Shown here piece after piece: positions 1-64,000 of a stretch of DNA of 64,000 bases. Location: the NCBI RefSeq assembly GCF_949987535.1, contig NC_080064.1, positions 45,093,937 to 45,157,936 of the forward strand. Reading direction: 5' to 3'. The position numbers were made by a program, and so were the translations under genes. Each line of letters begins with the position of its first letter. The first letter of the stretch is position 1. This DNA comes from Balaenoptera acutorostrata (lineage: Eukaryota > Chordata > Mammalia > Artiodactyla > Balaenopteridae). The notes beneath the pieces were generated by a model, which was not told the DNA's origin, searched no databases, and was given only the letters and a program-made list of their open reading frames with translations.

Positions 1-1399
1 TGCATTCAGCAAAATATCGGAGGGGGAAGGGGAGAGACTGAGGTCAGGATGTCTATTCCCCTAACTACCCCCTACAAAGGTGCCTCCAGCTGGCTAATGC
101 CCTAAAGGTGACCCTCTCTACCCCGCTCTTTCCTTCCCAACTCGGGTAACCCTCCCTGCTCCTGCCCCTCAGGCCTGTTACCTGTTACTAGTCCAGGATT
201 GTGCATTAGACCTTACCCGCTCCTTTGTAAATAGTCCCTTTATTAACCGGCCTTAAATTATCTTAAAATGAGTGTGCAGTGGGTTTCCTGGCGGGACCCT
301 GACTGAGCCACAATGGACCAGGAATGGGCTGGGTGTAACTATATGGTTTGGGGGACATGGCAGGTGCAGCCCCAGGTCTGTGTGATAGCAGACAGAGAAC
401 AGGGTTGAGGTGGGGGATAAATGAGGCGACTCAGTTGTCTGCAGAGTGCCTGGCACTGTGCTGGATGCACCTGTGCATGCCTATTAAGCGGCAGCTGTCG
501 GTCACTTCCCAAGGCCACGCACACCCTCTCAGGTGGCCAGCCTCACCCCCAGCTGCCCTCACTGGAAGAAGAGGGTTTTCTTATCCTTGCTTAACTATTA
601 AGGAAACAGCAGTAGGAAGAAGCTGGTGATCCTGGTAAACATAATATGATGCAGCCGCTTAAAAACCATGCCATCTCAGGACATCCCCACTGAGGGAGGG
701 AGGGCGGGAGGGAGTCCTGCTCTGTTCAGAATCCCTACCCCTGATATGGAGGCATGGCCAGAGCAGGGCAGCCTGGGTGGTGAGGGGCCCAGAGGCTGTG
801 GGCCACAGGGATGGGGATGGAGGTGCGCAGGCTGGAGCAGAGCTGACCCAGTAATCTCAGTCTTCAAATCTTGCTGGCTGTCCTGCAGGGCAGGAAGTAG
901 ACATGCTACAGGTAACTCCAGACGCCAATGGAGGAAGTCGAAGAGAGGCAGATACGGAAATATGAGAAAGAAACAAACAAAAGAATACTTTCTAATGGGC
1001 AGACCTGCCCCAAAATGAAACAGGCCGTATGAGAAGTAACAAGCTCCTGTCTCTGGAAGTGTGAACAGTCGCCAGATGCCCACCTGCAGCGCGCAGCAGC
1101 CTGAGGGAAGACTTCCTGCCTCGGGAGCATCTATCAGGCAATTTCTAGAGCCCTACTTGGCTCTGAGATGCTCTGGTTCTATGATGTGGTGAGAGAGTGG
1201 CAGAGTCCTGGGACCGCCCTGGCGACCAATGTGCAAGGGACTCTTGGTCAGGGGTTCACAAGCTGAGGGGCCCGCATGGACTTTCTTCCCTATGGCTTGT
1301 GTCTGGGTGGCCCAGGGCCTTCCAAAGCCCTCAAGGTAGCTCTTGTGACAGACACATGAGGACTGAGCACCTAGGGCAATTTGGGGTGGAAACACTCAC
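1..1399 (-). other. LRP8: Intron 11 of LRP8, downstream part only
   Basis: This stretch follows the exon 11 donor at 1399-1398 and runs to the window edge without reaching the next exon. I see no coding match to LRP8 in it. It carries a GGGA/GGGC purine tract at about 692-714 and otherwise ordinary unique or heavily decayed sequence. Confidence 0.8.
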
Positions 1400-60739
<59,340 letters not shown>

Positions 60740-60795
60740 GGCGGGCCCCGGGCTCCGGCCGCCGCGCCCCGCGCACCCTGTGCCGCCGCCGCGCC

Positions 60796-60894
60796 TCAGC
60801 CCTCCGAGTCCTTGCCGCGGCGCCGGGGCTGCCGCTGCCCCCGCCGCCGCCGCCGCCGCCGCCGCTGCAGCCCGCCCCGGCTCCTCGGCTGCAT
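60796..60894 (-). CDS. Upstream ORF in the LRP8 leader, 32 codons, arginine-rich
   Basis: If transcription starts upstream of 60894, this is the first ATG I see. It begins MQPRSRGGLQ, reads the CGG repeat as eight arginines, and ends at a TGA at 60796-60798, leaving 56 nt before the LRP8 start. Its context has G at -3 and C at +4, moderate strength. It is not in frame with LRP8. Whether it is translated depends on the real start site and on conservation, neither visible here. Confidence 0.45.
   Translation of the reverse strand: MQPRSRGGLQRRRRRRRRGQRQPRRRGKDSEG
60841..60864 (-). repeat. (CGG)8 repeat in the LRP8 5' UTR
   Basis: Eight uninterrupted CGG units on the gene strand, about 100-125 nt upstream of the start codon, with G-rich flanks. 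It lies inside the short upstream ORF. Confidence 0.95.
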
Positions 60895-62059
60895 TTCAAG
60901 CAGGTTCCGTGACGCTCGGCGGCGGGGCGGGCTCAGGCTGGGCGCGCGGCCCCAGGCCTGGGCTGCCTCAGCCTGCGCGCGCGCCCCCTCCCGCTGCCGC
61001 CTCCGCCCCACGCTCCTCCCGCTGACGCCTCCTTTCCCTCCTCCCTCATGCCCTTGGTCCACTTCTCCCTAGGCCCGCGCTCGGTGACCCTGCTCAAGGC
61101 CCGCCGCGTGCTGGGCGCTGCAGACGCTGGGATGAGCCAGGCGAGGCCCCTACCCCCAGAGGTGGCAGACGGCCCAAGGGAAGTAGCACAGGCTGCCTGG
61201 AGGAGGTGACATGCTGATAGGCGGCTGAGAGAGGCCTAGGAGTGAACCTGGGCGGGAGGGGAGGTGATGTTCCCGGGTGCACGGGCCTGGGCGTGTGCAC
61301 ACGGAGCAGGGATGGTAGTGGACAGGGATTGGGGTGCCAGGATTCGTGTGATCAGGGAGAAGCTGGGGGAGTAGGAATGGACCTCTGCACCGCTCCAAGA
61401 CTCCAACCCGGATATTACATGTCTGTGTAGCTGGTTAACGTGCCTATGTTGCATTCTCATGTGAGAATTCCCACGGCCAAGGATGTGAGGCAGGTGGCTG
61501 GGGTCTGGCGCACAAACTTGATTCATTCATTCTCATTCAGTGTTCTGCTGGGCCAGGCAGAGGGGCAGACCATCAGGGGGAACTGCAGGGACGACAGGGT
61601 AGTCCTTGCTGTGATGGAGAAGGGCAGAGACTGTGGGACCCCCCAGAAGGGATGCCTCATCCCTGCTAATAGGGGATGCACACCCAGGGCTGCTGTCTGC
61701 TTCTGGCATGAATAAGACCTCTCCCCTGGAAGGTCTCAGCCCCATCTTATCCATGCCAGGGTACAGGTGACTAGATTTTAGCTACCTGCTGGTAAGCAAG
61801 GCCCAACCAGCCCAGCCTTTTTGGACAATGAGTTTTGAGGGCACTGGCCACTAAAAGAGACAGACTGGAAGGTGGCTAGGCCCAGTGTAGGTCCACCCTC
61901 CCCTCCTCTCTTGCTGCCTCACCTCCATGGCAGAGGGGCAGAAGAAGGGGCTTCAGGAGCTGTTAGTCTCAGGCCTGGAAGCCACTCTGTCTCATCAGCA
62001 GTCCTGTTACTGAGCCTTGTTTCTTCCCACAGAGGGCAGCCCCTTAGCAATTCGGTCAT

Positions 62060-63060
62060 CCAACAAGCACATCCCAGCTCTGCTCTGTGCCAACCCTGGG
62101 CCTAGGAGTGCCAAGGTGAATCAGACATGGTACCAGCTTGATTGGTGGGGAGACAGACCATCCACGGACAGACAGTGAAATGCAAGCATGCTTTCAACAA
62201 AAACTTATGGAGCACCTCCTATGTGCCAGGCATTACCCAGGGATACAGTGTAGAAATAGATGACGTCCCTCTTTGCTCTCCTGCACCTTACATCTTAGTT
62301 GGGAGAGACAGACACAAAAGCAAGAAAACAAACAAGAAATGATAATAATTTCAGATCATCATAACTGCTATGGAAAAAATAAAGTAGGGTGATGTGAGAG
62401 TGATGGGAGGTAACTTTAAAGAGGTGACCAGGGAAGGCCTCTCTGAGGAGGTGACATTTCACTGAATGGCAAGAAGGAGCCTGCTGTAGACTGAATGTTT
62501 GTGTCCTCCCAGAATTCATATGTTAAAACCTAATCCCAAATGTGAGGGTATTTGAAAGTGGGGTCTTTGGGAGTCAATTAGGACATAAATGGGATTAGTG
62601 CCCTTATAAAGGAGGCCCCAGAAAGATCTCTGGCCCTTTCTACGATGTGAGGACACATAGAGAAGAGAGTCATCTTTGAAACAGGAAGTGGGCTCTCACC
62701 AGACACCAAATCTGCTGGCATCTTGATCTTTCAGTGCCTTGATCTTGGACTTCTCAGGCTCCCAACAAATTTCTGTTGTTTTTAAGCCACCTAATCTATT
62801 ATATTTTGTTATGGCAGCCCATGTGGACTAAGACAGAGCCCAGCCATAGGAAGATTGGCTGGAAGGGCATTCCTGGCAAAGGGACCAGCAGGACAGAGGC
62901 CTTGAGGTGGGCTGGAGCCTGGTGATGAGAAGTTGGGTGACCAGGTGAGGTCAGAGTCAGCAAGGTTCTGATCACATGAGGGCTTTGTAGGCCCCAGCAG
63001 GAGGTTTGGATTTTGTTCCAAGCACAACGATGACCACTGTGACAGCAGGATGCCTGGGAC
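62060..63060 (-). mobile_element. L2-type LINE, reverse orientation, split by a solo LTR
   Basis: The left part (to 62481) runs 'ggagcacctcctatgtgcca', 'gccaggcattacccaggg', 'ggaaaaaataaagtaggg', 'gggaaggcctctctgagg'; the right part (from 62836) resumes with 'aagggcattcctggcaaagg', 'gggctttgtaggccccagca' and 'tttggattttgttccaagc'. The two halves are collinear with the family, so the LTR entered later. Confidence 0.65.
62482..62835 (+). mobile_element. Solo LTR of an old endogenous retrovirus-like element (probably ERVL-MaLR class)
   Basis: The 354-bp segment begins TG (tgctgtagactgaatg) and ends CA (ggactaagaca) and is flanked by 5-bp direct repeats gagcc at 62477-62481 and 62836-62840, which is diagnostic of an LTR insertion. 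No internal retroviral genes remain. Its wording resembles old mammalian LTRs of the MLT/MST kind; the subfamily is uncertain. Confidence 0.75.
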
Positions 63061-63235
63061 TCTGGAGCCCCTCCTGCAGCCAAGACTGACTGCTTCATCT
63101 CAGCCCCTCCTTCACTCTGTGGTCTCAAGGAAAGTCAGTTCCCACCTCTGAGCTTCAGTTTCTCATCTGCAAAATAGAGATGGGGAATTTCAAAGGTCTA
63201 TTCTAGTTTTAAGATTGTGTGGATTAAAGTTCAGA

Positions 63236-63480
63236 GGCAGCAGGGTAGAGAGATTAAGAGCATGGGCTCTGGGTTAGACTGCCTGAGTTTAAGTCTGTTC
63301 CTTCCCTTCCTAGCTACATGATCTTGGACAACTCACTTAACCTCTGTCTCTCAGTTTCTTTATCTGTAAAATGGGAATGGTGACAGTGCCTCACAAGGTT
63401 GTGAGGATTACATTAGAGGAGATGCATAGCATGCACTGTACTGTAGGTGCATAATAGCTATTAGTTATGTTACTGTTATT
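63236..63480 (+). repeat. MIR SINE, near full length
   Basis: Complete MIR order: 'gcagggtagagagattaaga', 'gagcatgggctctgggttag', 'ctagctacatgatcttggac', 'tatctgtaaaatgggaatgg' and 'acaaggttgtgaggattac'. Confidence 0.88.
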
Positions 63481-63489
63481 CAAACATAA

Positions 63490-63910
63490 TTCCCTGTCAA
63501 AAATCCCTGATGACTTCCTAACACTCGAAGAATAAAGACTGAGCCTTCCTTGACCTCCCCTCCAAGGGGGTCTTTGCTCATACTGTCCGACACACATCCA
63601 GCTGCCAAAGTGGGCAACTCCTTGTCTCTCGAAAACCCCCTATTGGAGGTTCTCCAGGCTCCTCTCAGCCCCCACCCAATTTGGGCCACTTCTCTCTCTC
63701 CCTAGTCAGCCTGTGACCTTCCTGAGGACAGGAACCAGCTCTCCTGCATTTCTGCGTTCCTGGCACAGGGCATGTTTGATCAACGTTTGTTTGTTGTTGC
63801 CTTTACCATGGTTTCTGTATGCCTAGGAGGACTATGTCTTATTCATCCCTATTTTCAGAGGATAGATACAAGGCTTGGCATATAACAGGCATTAGATAAA
63901 TGATGTTTAA
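63490..63910 (+). repeat. L2-type LINE 3' fragment
   Basis: 'cctgaggacaggaaccagct', 'cctggcacagggcatg', and a terminal 'aggcattagataaatgat' are typical of the L2 3' end. Confidence 0.6.
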
Positions 63911-64000
63911 ATCCTTGAAAAGGTTAAAAGGAAAACCATACCAAGTAATAATAATAGCTAATACTTATTGTACACTTGCTGGAGGCGGGGAGGGGGTCAA

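Larger units (their letters stand above)
60740..61060 (-). promoter_or_regulatory. LRP8: LRP8 5' UTR and CpG-island promoter
   Basis: Extremely GC- and CpG-rich sequence directly upstream of the start codon, with a canonical GC box (ggggcggg at about 60924-60931) and no evident TATA box. The transcription start cannot be fixed; it probably lies within this segment. The CpG-rich block continues across exon 1 and intron 1 to about 59100. Confidence 0.8.
61061..64000. other. Region upstream of LRP8, no gene seen
   Basis: After the promoter the sequence becomes ordinary intergenic DNA. It holds an L2-like element at about 62060-63060 split by an LTR, a MIR at 63236-63480 and another L2 fragment at 63490-63910. 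I see no exon or divergent coding gene. Confidence 0.7.

Overview
This window is mammalian nuclear DNA and contains essentially one gene: the 5' two thirds of LRP8 (apolipoprotein E receptor 2, ApoER2), on the minus strand. The start codon is at 60739 and the window's left edge lies inside an intron after the second beta-propeller exon. I could place eleven coding exons with GT/AG boundaries and compatible phases: signal peptide; LA1; LA2; LA3; one large exon with LA4-6; LA7; an intact extra LA module (LA8); EGF-A; EGF-B; and two propeller exons. Together they encode 587 complete residues if LA8 is included. The O-linked sugar domain, transmembrane segment and cytoplasmic tail lie outside.

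The organism is most likely a cetacean. Three roughly 280-320 bp tRNA-derived SINEs (12275-12550, 39143-39460, 46621-46924) match the CHR family of whales, hippos and their relatives as I know it; two have perfect target-site duplications. I saw no Alu, B1, carnivore SINE, pig PRE1 or bovine Bov-tA/BovB element. The species cannot be named from this.

Layout by coordinate: 1-16342 holds the clustered exons from propeller back to LA3; 16343-24011 is a 7.7 kb intron with two AT-rich, enhancer-like patches; LA2 is at 24012-24134; 24135-59733 is a 35.6 kb intron without coding signal, full of old MIR/L2 fragments, two young SINEs and a (TA)21 tract; LA1, a 780 bp intron and exon 1 (59734-60739) sit in a GC/CpG-rich block that includes the promoter; 60740-64000 is 5' UTR, promoter and upstream intergenic DNA, with a solo LTR nested in an L2-like element.

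The ectodomain is that of a reelin/ApoE receptor: LA modules bind ligand, EGF-B is calcium-binding type, and the propeller drives acid-dependent ligand release. I found no second protein gene, RNA gene, CRISPR array or unknown system. The best leads are a short upstream ORF whose CGG repeat encodes poly-arginine in the LRP8 leader, an intact LA8 exon not in the canonical human protein, a SINE close to the donor of the LA4-6 exon, and two apparent N-glycosylation site losses in the propeller.
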